Of a DNA stretch of 63,973 nucleotides, positions 26,962 through 35,060 are shown in pieces. This DNA comes from Ilyobacter_A sp963668015 (lineage in GTDB: Bacteria; Fusobacteriota; Fusobacteriia; Fusobacteriales; Fusobacteriaceae): positions 1-63,973 of the forward strand of contig CAXXCR010000011.1 in assembly GCA_963668015.2 (NCBI GenBank), given 5' to 3'. Within the stretch, counting starts at the first letter, position 1, and each line of letters opens with the position of its first letter. Made by a program: the position numbers and the translations under genes. The notes beneath the pieces were generated by a model that saw nothing but the letters and a program-made list of their open reading frames with translations, was not told the DNA's origin and did no database searches.

Positions 26962-27417
26962 ATGAAGAAAGTAGAGAGTTTTGAACTTGACCATAGAATA
27001 GTAAAGGCGCCTTATATAAGGAAAGCTTCTGTGTTAAACGGAAAAAACGGAGATGTAGTAACAAAATTTGACTTGCGTTTCTTACAGCCAAATAAAGGAG
27101 AGATGCCTACAGCCAGCATGCATGCACTGGAGCATCTACTTGCAACATACCTTAGAGAAGAGTATGAGGATATTATAGATTTATCCCCAATGGGATGCCG
27201 TACAGGATTCTACCTTATAGTTTGGGGAGAACCTGAAGCAGGAGAGATAAAAGAAGTGCTTGAAAACAGCCTTAAAAAGGTTTTAGAAGCTGAGGAAGTG
27301 CCTGCTTCAAATGAGATCCAGTGCGGAAACTATAGGGATCTATCTCTTTTCGGGGCAAAAGAATACGCAAAGATGGTACTAGAGACTGGATTTAGCGAAA
27401 ATATATATGGAGAGTGA
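26962..27417 (+). CDS. luxS: S-ribosylhomocysteine lyase LuxS
   Basis: A 151-residue iron/zinc enzyme cleaving S-ribosylhomocysteine to homocysteine and DPD, the precursor of autoinducer-2. Metal-binding His54, Glu57-His58 region 'HALEHLLA' and Cys in 'QCGNYRDLSLFGAKEYA' are present, with the active-site Cys in 'MGCRTGFYLIVWG'. It lies between metF and the methionine synthase genes, so homocysteine recycling appears to be its main role; the operon shows no AI-2 receptor. GGAGG precedes the ATG. Confidence 0.96.
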   Translation: MKKVESFELDHRIVKAPYIRKASVLNGKNGDVVTKFDLRFLQPNKGEMPTASMHALEHLLATYLREEYEDIIDLSPMGCRTGFYLIVWGEPEAGEIKEVLENSLKKVLEAEEVPASNEIQCGNYRDLSLFGAKEYAKMVLETGFSENIYGE

Positions 27418-28096
27418 GGAGAGGACCTTGGAGATAGATAAAAATGAGGTCTTACGTTATCTTGGTTACAAAAACCAGGAAATAGATGAGAAGCTGGATG
27501 AGCTTATTAATACTTGCCTGAAAGAGGTTAAGGATTTATCACAGCCAAAATATGTGTATAAAATTTTCGACTTGAAAAAAGAGGACGAAGTGCTTGCATT
27601 AGAAGGTACCAACTTGACTCTTCAGGGAAATGATATAAAAGAGCATCTGAAGCATTCCAAAAGGTGTGCTATGCTTGCAGTTACATTAGGTGTGCAGATC
27701 GAGAAAAAAATACAGTATTACAATAGGATAGACCTTACCAAGGCTCTTATACTAGATAGCTGTGCAACTGCCTATGTGGAGGTGCTAGCAGACTCTGTTG
27801 AAGAGGAGATAAAGGCACAGGCTGTGTCGGAGGGGTACGGAATAACTTTTCGTTTCAGCCCTGGGTACGGCGACCTTCCTATAGAGATGCAGGGGGATTT
27901 TTTAAAGCTCTTAGACGCAGGTAAGAGGATAGGGCTTGTTGCAACTGAAACGAGCATACTGACTCCTAGAAAATCGGTGACAGCTATAATAGGCTTTCAA
28001 GAGAGCGGGATAGAATCCGAATCTAGAAGCTGCGAAATATGTAATAAATATAATGAGTGTGATTTTAGAAAAGGTGGTGGAGTTTGTGGAGCTTAG
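27407..28096 (+). CDS. Methionine synthase reactivation protein (AdoMet-binding activation domain)
   Basis: A stand-alone protein of 222-229 residues equivalent to the C-terminal activation domain of MetH, which binds AdoMet for reductive methylation of inactive cob(II)alamin. Family sequence: 'AMLAVTLGVQIEKKI', 'ILDSCATAYVEVLADSVEEEI', 'FRFSPGYGDLPIEMQGDFLKLLDAGKRIGLVATETSILTPRKSVTAIIG' and a Cys-rich end 'SCEICNKYNECDFRKGGGVCG'. The start could be ATG 27407, overlapping luxS, or TTG 27428, which is better placed after GAGGAGAGGA. The end overlaps metH. Confidence 0.9.
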   Translation: MESEERTLEIDKNEVLRYLGYKNQEIDEKLDELINTCLKEVKDLSQPKYVYKIFDLKKEDEVLALEGTNLTLQGNDIKEHLKHSKRCAMLAVTLGVQIEKKIQYYNRIDLTKALILDSCATAYVEVLADSVEEEIKAQAVSEGYGITFRFSPGYGDLPIEMQGDFLKLLDAGKRIGLVATETSILTPRKSVTAIIGFQESGIESESRSCEICNKYNECDFRKGGGVCGA

Positions 28097-30470
28097 AGAG
28101 AAACTTCAAAAAGGATTTCTGTTTTTTGATGGGGCGATGGGAACCTATCTTCAGGAAGAGGGTCTAAAACTAGGTGAACTTCCAGAAGCTTATAATATAG
28201 AGAAACCGGAGATAATAGCCGGAATACATAAAAAATTTATAGATGCAGGCTCTGATATAATAACTACTAATACATTTGGAGCCAACGGGCTGAAACTGGA
28301 AGAAAGCGAGTACAGTGTAGAGGAACTAATAGAATCAGCTGTGAAAATTGCCAGAAATGCTGCAGGCTCTGAAAAATATGTAGCCCTTGATATAGGACCT
28401 ATAGGGAAGCTTATGGAACCAACTGGAACTCTTAGCTTTGAAAAAGCCTATGAATTGTTTAAACAGCAGGTAATAGCTGGAGAAAAAGCAGGCTGCGACC
28501 TTTTTCTTATAGAGACGATTTCCGATATATATGAAGCTAAGGCCGCAATACTTGCTATAAAGGAAAACAGTGAACTTCCGGTGTTTTGTACAGTTAGTTT
28601 TCAGGAAGACGGGAGAACTCTTATGGGGACGGATCCGCTGACAATGGTGACGGTTTTAGAGGGTCTTGGTATCGACACACTTGGAGTAAACTGCTCACTT
28701 GGACCAAAGGAACTACTTCCAATAGTTGAAGAGATACTTAAATACGCATCTATACCTGTTATGGTTCAGCCAAATGCAGGTCTTCCTAAAATGAGAGACG
28801 GAAAAACAGTTTTTGACATAGATTCTGATACGTTTGCTGACTATATGGAAAAAATGGCACAAGCTGGAGTTAGAGTACTCGGCGGATGCTGTGGAACAAA
28901 AGATGAATTTATAAGAAAAACAGTGGAGAGGTTATCTAAGCTTGAAGCAAAAGAACTTGTCAAAAAAGATACCACAGTGATCTCTTCTTCTGTTCAAAGT
29001 GTGGTATTTGACGAGGTTAGAGTAATAGGTGAGAGAATAAATCCAACAGGTAAGAAAAAATTTAAAGAAGCCTTGAAAAACCACGATATAGATTATATAC
29101 TTGGGCAGGCAATCGAGCAAAATGAGGGAGGGGCTGACTTACTTGATGTAAATGTGGGTCTACCTGAAATAGATGAGACTGCTGTAATGGTTGAAGTTAT
29201 AAAAGAACTGCAGACAATACTGCCGCTTCCACTTCAAATCGACAGTTCGTCTCCTGAAGTTATAGAAGCTGGGGCAAGAATATACAACGGGAAACCCCTT
29301 ATAAACTCAATAAACGGAAAACTTGAAGTTATGGAAGATATACTTCCTATAGTAAAAAAATATGGAGCCTGTGTAATAGGTCTGACTTTAGATGAAAACG
29401 GAATACCATCCAAGGCCGAAGAAAGATTTGAAATAGCCAAGAAGATAGTGGATAAGGCTGCGGAATACGGTATAGATAAAAAGGATATTTTTATAGATTG
29501 TCTGGTGCTTACTGCATCGGCGCAGCAGGCTGAAGTAATGGAAACTCTTAAGGCTCTTAGAATGGTAAAAGAGAAACTTGGAGTAAAAACAGCTTTGGGA
29601 GTTAGCAATGTTTCTTTCGGGCTTCCAAACAGACCTATCCTGAATAGGACTTTCCTTGCAATGGCTATGCAGGCTGGACTGGATGCTCCTATAATGAATC
29701 CGAACACAGAAGAGATGATGCAGACGGTATTTGCATATAAAGTGTTGGCAAATCAAGATGTGGATTCGGAAAAATATATCGCCAGGTATGGTAATCAGAT
29801 AAAAGCCGATACAGGTGCTAAAAGTGTTTCTGCAGAGGCGGAAAAAGACCTTAAGGAAATAGTAATAAAAGGGTTGAAAGAGGAAGCAAAAGCCAAAACA
29901 AAGGAACTGATAAAAGTAGAAACTGGATTAGATATTGTTAAAAACTATCTTATACCGGCTCTAGACATTGTTGGAAAGAGGTTTGAAAAAGGGGAGATAT
30001 TTCTTCCACAGCTTATACAATCAGCGGAAACTGTAAAAAAAGCCTTTGAAGTAATAAAGGAGAAACTGGAAGCTGATGGGGAAGAGAAGATCTCAAAAGG
30101 TAAGGTTATACTTGCAACGGTAAAAGGAGATATACACGATATAGGTAAAAATATAGTAAAAGTGGTACTTGAAAACTATGGTTTTGATATAATTGACCTG
30201 GGAAAAGATGTTCCTATTGAAAAAGTTGTGGAAACTGCAAAAAAAGAGGGGGTACAACTTGTCGGACTGAGTGCGCTTATGACTACGACGGTTATAAGCA
30301 TGAAAGATACCATAGAAGCACTTAAAAAAGAGGGGGTTCCTTGCAAGGTTTTTGTAGGTGGAGCAGTATTGAATCAGGAGTATGCGGACATGATAGGAGC
30401 TGACTATTACGCAAAGGATGCTCAGGAATCTGTGAAAATCGCACAGGAATTTTTTAAAACAGATGTATAG
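28086..30470 (+). CDS. metH: Cobalamin-dependent methionine synthase MetH lacking the activation domain
   Basis: A protein of about 794 residues that moves methyl from methyl-THF via cobalamin to homocysteine. Domains: homocysteine-binding (1-290; zinc Cys in 'LGVNCSLGP' and 'GGCCGT'), pterin-binding (310-570; 'VIGERINPTGKKKFKEAL', 'ADLLDVNVGLPEID', 'LQIDSSSPEVIEAG') and B12-binding ('VKGDIHDIGKNIVKVVLENYGF' with the lower-ligand His, 'GLSALMTTTVISMKDTI', 'GGAVLNQEYADMIGADYYAKDA'). The E. coli C-terminal activation domain is absent and is supplied by the preceding gene. GTG at 28086 follows GGTGGTGGAG; an ATG at 28053 lies upstream within the previous gene. Confidence 0.95.
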   Translation: MELREKLQKGFLFFDGAMGTYLQEEGLKLGELPEAYNIEKPEIIAGIHKKFIDAGSDIITTNTFGANGLKLEESEYSVEELIESAVKIARNAAGSEKYVALDIGPIGKLMEPTGTLSFEKAYELFKQQVIAGEKAGCDLFLIETISDIYEAKAAILAIKENSELPVFCTVSFQEDGRTLMGTDPLTMVTVLEGLGIDTLGVNCSLGPKELLPIVEEILKYASIPVMVQPNAGLPKMRDGKTVFDIDSDTFADYMEKMAQAGVRVLGGCCGTKDEFIRKTVERLSKLEAKELVKKDTTVISSSVQSVVFDEVRVIGERINPTGKKKFKEALKNHDIDYILGQAIEQNEGGADLLDVNVGLPEIDETAVMVEVIKELQTILPLPLQIDSSSPEVIEAGARIYNGKPLINSINGKLEVMEDILPIVKKYGACVIGLTLDENGIPSKAEERFEIAKKIVDKAAEYGIDKKDIFIDCLVLTASAQQAEVMETLKALRMVKEKLGVKTALGVSNVSFGLPNRPILNRTFLAMAMQAGLDAPIMNPNTEEMMQTVFAYKVLANQDVDSEKYIARYGNQIKADTGAKSVSAEAEKDLKEIVIKGLKEEAKAKTKELIKVETGLDIVKNYLIPALDIVGKRFEKGEIFLPQLIQSAETVKKAFEVIKEKLEADGEEKISKGKVILATVKGDIHDIGKNIVKVVLENYGFDIIDLGKDVPIEKVVETAKKEGVQLVGLSALMTTTVISMKDTIEALKKEGVPCKVFVGGAVLNQEYADMIGADYYAKDAQESVKIAQEFFKTDV

Positions 30471-30483
30471 AAAGTTAGTTTTA

Positions 30484-30518
30484 AGCTGCTGGCAAATATG
30501 CCAGCAGCTGTTTTTATT
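30484..30518 (+). terminator. Terminator of the methionine operon
   Basis: AGCTGCTGGC (30484-30493) pairs perfectly with GCCAGCAGCT (30500-30509) and is followed by TGTTTTTATTTTT. Confidence 0.9.
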
Positions 30519-30712
30519 TTTTGTTCTAATAAAAAAATATATTAGGAAAACTTGTATGAACTTTGTTGGAATACATAAAAATATACGGTAGAATTAATAG
30601 TATTCGATAATTTTAAATTATAGTGAAAATAATTAAAAAAAATTTAAACTTTGAAAGGATATTACCTGTAATCTGGGTATAGATAAAAGAGTAAATGATA
30701 AGGGGGGATTTT

Positions 30713-30949
30713 GTGTTGGAAGAATTGAAAAATCAGATAGTAGCCCAGGGTTATGAAGTGGTTGATGAAACCCCCTCTAAGGGACAGGTGGTTTTAAGGG
30801 AAAGCCAAGAAGGGGTTATCACCGCAGAGGCTTTAAGCTTGGAAATAGAGACTCTCAGGGCTATTTTTATGCTGTTGGGGTATACTAGTATGCCGAGGAA
30901 GAAAAAGAATGATTTGGTGCAATTAATATTGAAAAGTATGGCAGAGTGA
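30713..30949 (+). CDS. Small protein with SAP-like C-terminal helix-extension-helix
   Basis: A 78-residue protein (84 if the ATG at 30695 is used) that I do not recognise by name. The GTG at 30713 follows AGGGGGGAT at the right distance. The first half is charged and mixed ('LEELKNQIVAQGYEVVDETPSKGQVVLRE'); the second half, 'LSLEIETLRAIFMLLGYTSMPRKKKNDLVQLILKSM', has the leucine/glycine/lysine spacing of a SAP or Rho-N-like helix-extension-helix, a nucleic-acid-binding fold. The stop codon overlaps a terminator, so it is monocistronic. Function unknown. Confidence 0.65.
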   Translation: MLEELKNQIVAQGYEVVDETPSKGQVVLRESQEGVITAEALSLEIETLRAIFMLLGYTSMPRKKKNDLVQLILKSMAE

Positions 30950-30962
30950 AGCTCTGCTTTTA
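30941..30962 (+). terminator. Terminator overlapping the small SAP-like gene's end
   Basis: GCAGAG (30941-30946) pairs with CTCTGC (30952-30957), followed by TTTTATTATA. The TGA stop is in the loop. Confidence 0.6.
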
Positions 30963-31163
30963 TTATATACCAGGAAATCATATAATAAAATTTTATATGA
31001 ATTATAGTGGCTTAAGATTTGAAAGAGGCTATATAATTTTTTTCTCTTTGCAGATTAAGTTTAAAAAAAGGCAGTAAATATTTTAATATAAAACTTAGTA
31101 AAATATTGTATTTGATTTAAAAAAACATTGTAGCATAGTTACTCAATAATAGGGGTGTGAAAA

Positions 31164-31751
31164 ATGCTTTTGATAATTGATAATCAAAGTAGCTATATTA
31201 AGTATTTTAAGAGAAATTTTCTTTCAGAGCAAAAATTTAGTTATATGTTTTTTGATCATAATCAGCCTATAAAATTACCTCCAAAAGCAAAAGTAAACGG
31301 TATTATTCTATCTGGAGGGAAAGGTAATCCTTATGAACCTTTAAATCTCACTACAGATTTTGTCGCTTTAATGAATTTCAATGTACCAGTACTTGGAATT
31401 TGTTTGGGTCATGAGATTATTGCAGTTTCTCATATGGGTAGGATAAAGCGACTATCAAGTATACAGAATAAGAAAGTAAAAATAACAATAACAAAATTGG
31501 ACGATCCAATATTTAAAGGTCTAAACAAGAGCGAGGTTTACTTTAAAAGAAAGCATTATTATTGTGTATCTAAACTTCCGCCGGAGTTTTTAGTCTTAGG
31601 AAAATCAGAAATTTGTGATGACGAGATAATAAAACATAAGGATAAACCAATTTATGGATTTCAATCTCACCCAGAGGTTTCTGGCGAAGATGGATTGTTG
31701 ATAATGAAAAATTTTCTAAGAATATGCAATATTAAATTGGAGGAGATTTAA
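31164..31751 (+). CDS. Class I glutamine amidotransferase (GMP synthase/PabA-like)
   Basis: A 195-residue class I glutamine amidotransferase domain, which releases ammonia from glutamine for a partner synthetase. The nucleophile Cys80 is in 'VLGICLGHEII' and the His169/Glu171 pair in 'GFQSHPEVSG'; the oxyanion-type 'GIILSGGKGNP' is also present. It is not fused to a synthetase. The stop codon is immediately followed by the ATG of the ATP-grasp/M20 gene, so the two are translated as a unit and likely form a complex. This looks like neither GuaA, CarA nor TrpG by context. Pairing with an ATP-grasp ligase suggests an amidation reaction. Confidence 0.88.
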   Translation: MLLIIDNQSSYIKYFKRNFLSEQKFSYMFFDHNQPIKLPPKAKVNGIILSGGKGNPYEPLNLTTDFVALMNFNVPVLGICLGHEIIAVSHMGRIKRLSSIQNKKVKITITKLDDPIFKGLNKSEVYFKRKHYYCVSKLPPEFLVLGKSEICDDEIIKHKDKPIYGFQSHPEVSGEDGLLIMKNFLRICNIKLEEI

Positions 31752-33911
31752 ATGAGAGTAGCAATTATTTATAATAAAGACCTGAGTAAGATTATAAATG
31801 TATTTGGAATGCAAAATAAGGAGATTTACAATCCTAGAACAGTAAAAAGAGTAGCAGTTGCACTTGAAAAAGGTGGGCACAATGTTGAGATAATAGACGG
31901 GAATATGGATGTAGTTGAAAATATAAGGAATTTTCTTCCCAAAGTACAGGACGGGGAAAAATTTGGGATTGCTTTTAATATGGCATATGGGATTCAAGGT
32001 GAAAGCAGATATACTCATATACCGGCAATGCTTGAAATGCTTGGAATTCCATATGTGGGGTCCTCTCCTTCAGGACATGCTCTGGCTCTTGATAAAGTTA
32101 TAACTAAAATAATTCTACAAAGAAATAATATTCCTACGCCTGATTTCTGGGTTTTCTCTTCGAAGGATGAGAATATGGATGACGTGGAGTTTCCAGTAAT
32201 TGTAAAACCAAAAATGGAGAGTGTGTCTTTTGGATTAAGAGTTGTAGACAATATCCCAGATTTAAAAGAGGCAGTTGATTTTATAGTAAATGAGTTTAAC
32301 CAACAGGCTCTTGTTGAAAAATTTATAAGAGGGAGAGAATTTGCAGTGGGATTACTTGGTAATGATCCTGTAGAGCCTTTTTCGGTTCTGGAAATAGACC
32401 TTGAAGGGGATCCAGATGCTATACAGACAGTAGAAGATAAGAAGCATAAACCTAAGCGGAAAATATGCCCCGCAGATATTTCGCCGGGATTAGCAGAAGA
32501 GATGCAGGAACTAAGTATTAAGGTTTTTAAAGTACTGGGTCTAAGGGACTTTTCAAGGGTAGATATTAGATTGAGCGAAGATAACAAAATATATATTTTA
32601 GAAGTTAACTCGATGGCAAGTTTAGGTGTCAGTGGCTCATATGTGAGGGCTGCTGAAGTAATGGGGTATGATTTCGACGCTTTAGCAAACAGGATGCTTG
32701 AAGTTGCCTCGATGAGATATTTTACAAATGAAGTAATAGCAGAAAAAGAAATGATTAAGAGTAAAAAATTAAGTTTACCGGTAAAAATAAGAAGCTACCT
32801 CAGGACAAAGCATGATAGTACCGAAAAATTCCTTCAAGAGATAGTTGATTTAAACACTTATGTGAGAAATATTGAAGGGGTAAATAAGCTTGGAATGATT
32901 GTAAGAAAAAGACTTAATGCTTTAGGTTTTCATTCAGAGATTTTCCCTCAAAATGAAATTGGAAACATGTATTATTTTACAAATAGCGATACAGATGAAG
33001 TTGACTTTTTGCTAATGGCAAACTTGGATAATGCTGTACGACTTAACAAACAAAAGTATTTTAGAAAGACCGAGCACAAACTGTTTGGTTCAGGAATCTG
33101 GGAGCATAAGAGTGGAATTGCGGTTATGTTACTTGCACTTCAGAGTCTCAAATATGTACGACTTTTAAATAAAATTAAGATAGGAATAGTGCTGACAACA
33201 GATGACACTTTGCAGAGAAGTTTTTCTAAGGAAATAATAGAAAAGAAATCGGCAAAAGCCGAATATGTTTTTGGGATGCACGGTGCTTATTTGGATGGAG
33301 GTATGGTAACGTCAAGATCAGGTTCGGCAATCTATAATTTTGAAATGAACCTTAAAAACTGTAGCGGAGCAATGGATGTTTCCAAAGCGGTGAATGTATT
33401 TTCACAAATTGTTTCTGAATGGACGGCTATTTCAAATGAAGAAAAAGGGATATTGATTGCTCCTAAAAATATGAACATGCAGACAAATATTACAGACCCG
33501 TATTTTCACGGTGAGTTGCTCCTCAATATGAAGTTTAACGAGAATGAACTTTTTCAAGAAGTAGATCAAAAAATTAGAAAATTTATTCCAAGAACTAAAT
33601 ATAAAAATCTATTTGATTTTCAGCTGGAAGGTGGAGAAAAAAGGCCGGCATTAAAGTACACTGAAAAGACAAAAGAAATAATGGAAAAGACAAAAGCAAT
33701 AGCTAAGAAACTTGATATAAGAATAGAAAGTGAGCACAGATGGAGTTCGGCGGATATCTGCCTTGTAAGTGAAGAGAAATATATACTTGATGGATTTGGA
33801 CCAGGCGGAATAAAGGAGTATAATGGGGATGAATATATATTAAAACATAACTTGATTGAAAAATCACTATTGCTTGCATTGTTGCTTAATGAAATAAGTA
33901 ACAAAATTTAA
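31752..33911 (+). CDS. ATP-grasp (D-Ala-D-Ala ligase-like) fused to a degenerate M20-type domain
   Basis: A 719-residue fusion. Residues 1-330 form a D-Ala-D-Ala ligase-like ATP-grasp: 'MLGIPYVGSSPSGHALALDK', 'FPVIVKPKMESVSFGLRVV', 'LVEKFIRGREFAVGLLGNDP' and the magnesium-binding end 'FSRVDIRLSEDNKIYILEVNSMASLGVSGS'. Residues 370-719 resemble an M20 peptidase core ('VDFLLMANLDNAVRL', 'GSGIWEHKSGIAVMLLAL', 'GIVLTTDDTLQRSFS', 'VTSRSGSAIYNFEMNLKN', 'DGFGPGGIKEYNGDEYI'), but several expected metal ligands are replaced: Asn for the first His, Glu for the bridging Asp, DDT for DEE, and no final His. The ligase half looks active, the M20 half probably not in the standard way. It follows the amidotransferase with no gap. 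Substrate unknown. Confidence 0.85.
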   Translation: MRVAIIYNKDLSKIINVFGMQNKEIYNPRTVKRVAVALEKGGHNVEIIDGNMDVVENIRNFLPKVQDGEKFGIAFNMAYGIQGESRYTHIPAMLEMLGIPYVGSSPSGHALALDKVITKIILQRNNIPTPDFWVFSSKDENMDDVEFPVIVKPKMESVSFGLRVVDNIPDLKEAVDFIVNEFNQQALVEKFIRGREFAVGLLGNDPVEPFSVLEIDLEGDPDAIQTVEDKKHKPKRKICPADISPGLAEEMQELSIKVFKVLGLRDFSRVDIRLSEDNKIYILEVNSMASLGVSGSYVRAAEVMGYDFDALANRMLEVASMRYFTNEVIAEKEMIKSKKLSLPVKIRSYLRTKHDSTEKFLQEIVDLNTYVRNIEGVNKLGMIVRKRLNALGFHSEIFPQNEIGNMYYFTNSDTDEVDFLLMANLDNAVRLNKQKYFRKTEHKLFGSGIWEHKSGIAVMLLALQSLKYVRLLNKIKIGIVLTTDDTLQRSFSKEIIEKKSAKAEYVFGMHGAYLDGGMVTSRSGSAIYNFEMNLKNCSGAMDVSKAVNVFSQIVSEWTAISNEEKGILIAPKNMNMQTNITDPYFHGELLLNMKFNENELFQEVDQKIRKFIPRTKYKNLFDFQLEGGEKRPALKYTEKTKEIMEKTKAIAKKLDIRIESEHRWSSADICLVSEEKYILDGFGPGGIKEYNGDEYILKHNLIEKSLLLALLLNEISNKI

Positions 33912-33978
33912 GGGGGATAACAAAATAGTAAAATATAATATTCCTCCATGCCAAACTGAGAAGATTAAAATATATTGG

Positions 33979-34009
33979 AAAAGGTGCCTAACATTGGCAC
34001 CTTTTTTAT
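33979..34009 (+). terminator. Terminator of the amidotransferase/ATP-grasp operon
   Basis: AAAAGGTGCC (33979-33988) pairs with GGCACCTTTT (33996-34005), followed by further T. Confidence 0.85.
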
Positions 34010-34043
34010 TTTTTTGAAATGTATAGTTAATTGTAAGAAAAAA

Positions 34044-34108
34044 GACTTATAGATATTCCCTTTGGCAATCTAAGTGTATCAAATCTTAAAAAGGAGTATC
34101 CATAAGTC
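34044..34108. repeat. 65-base inverted-repeat element
   Basis: GACTTATAGATA at 34044-34055 is matched at the other end by TATCCATAAGTC at 34097-34108 (one mismatch), with TCCC/GGA continuing the stem inward. The enclosed bases are AT-rich. It lies between a terminator and the convergent DUF6868 gene. It could be a small folded RNA, a miniature mobile element or a remnant terminator. Confidence 0.45.
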
Positions 34109-34180
34109 ATAGAGATTTTATTATTTTCGAAAAAACATATTTGATTATTTAAAAAGGAACAGCCTATAAATAAAGTCAAT

Positions 34181-34423
34181 CTATCCAATAATCAATAAAA
34201 CGACATATGGGACAGCATTAAAAAACAGAAACAATATTTTGAACAAGCCTAAAAACGAGTAGAGGGCTATATCAAATGTTTCCCTGGAAATAGGAAACCA
34301 CTTGTTCTGTGTACGGTAAACAAGTTCTGGGGTGAGCATAAACATTATAGTCCAAAAAATTAAAAGGACTCCGTTTATTATTGTACACCACATAAAAAAT
34401 GTTGTAAGTGTCTGAATATTCAT
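34181..34423 (-). CDS. Small membrane protein, DUF6868-like
   Basis: An 80-residue protein with two hydrophobic segments: 'LTTFFMWCTIINGVLLIFWTIMFML' and 'LYSFLGLFKILFLFFNAVPYVVLLIIG', linked by 'TPELVYRTQNKWFPISRETFDIA'. This layout, including W-C-T-x-I-N and the N-A-V-P-Y near the end, matches the DUF6868 family as I remember it. TAAAGGAGG precedes the ATG. Function unknown; it stands alone. Confidence 0.72.
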   Translation of the reverse strand: MNIQTLTTFFMWCTIINGVLLIFWTIMFMLTPELVYRTQNKWFPISRETFDIALYSFLGLFKILFLFFNAVPYVVLLIIG

Positions 34424-34696
34424 GAAATACCTCCTTTAAACTTATATAAACCCTCGATATTTAATCTATAAAAATCAACTGTTTAATTTTACCAACTTTT
34501 CTTTTAGTTCCTTTAAACTCTTTAAAAAAGTGTGTTGTTGATAATAATGGAATGTTACAAGGTTTTTTCAATTGATTTCACAAAAACGAATAGGCCATAA
34601 ATTAGAGATAATTATCTAATTAATATAAGCTCTTTATTTGAATATATTCCATAAAAGGATTATAATAATCACATTATAAAATAATGGAGGACTTAC

Positions 34697-34930
34697 ATGA
34701 AAATTAAATTATCAAAAGCGGAAAAACAAAAACTTATTAATGAAATTCAAACCTTTTTTCAGGAGGAAAGAGGGGAGGAGATCGGTATTATTGCTGCAGA
34801 AATTGTTTTGGATTTCATGATGGAAAATATAGGGAAATATGCATATAACAAGGCTTTAGAAGATGCAAAGGGGTGGTTTGAACAGAGGCTAGAAGACTTG
34901 TCTATTGACTACTCTTTGCTCTATAAATAG
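34697..34930 (+). CDS. DUF2164-family protein
   Basis: A 77-residue soluble protein: 'IKLSKAEKQKLINEIQTFFQEERGEEIGIIAAEIVLDFMMENIGKYAYNKALEDAKGWFEQRLEDLSIDY'. The pattern (charged N-terminal helix, E-E-I-G-x-x-A-A-E, N-x-A-x-x-D-A) matches DUF2164, a small family of unknown function. ATGGAGGA precedes the ATG. Confidence 0.8.
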   Translation: MKIKLSKAEKQKLINEIQTFFQEERGEEIGIIAAEIVLDFMMENIGKYAYNKALEDAKGWFEQRLEDLSIDYSLLYK

Positions 34931-35032
34931 AGCGATCTCCTACTTATGCCGGGATTGTTTTTAAAGGGTTAAAACAAAAATAATTTTGTCAGCTTCGATG
35001 AAGCCTGGGGATGGTCTGGAAATGCAGAATAG

Positions 35033-35060
35033 AAGACGGGGATTATACCCCCGTCTTTTT
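35033..35060. terminator. Bidirectional terminator
   Basis: AAGACGGGG pairs with CCCCGTCTT around ATTATAC, between the DUF2164 gene and the convergent cupredoxin gene; T-rich on the forward side. Confidence 0.8.

Noticed and set aside
29234..29707. Antisense frame of 157 codons within metH
   Set aside because: Shadow of the conserved pterin-binding domain; no start signal.
32015..32587. Antisense frame of 190 codons within the ATP-grasp gene
   Set aside because: Serine-rich translation typical of shadows; the forward frame carries conserved ATP-grasp motifs.
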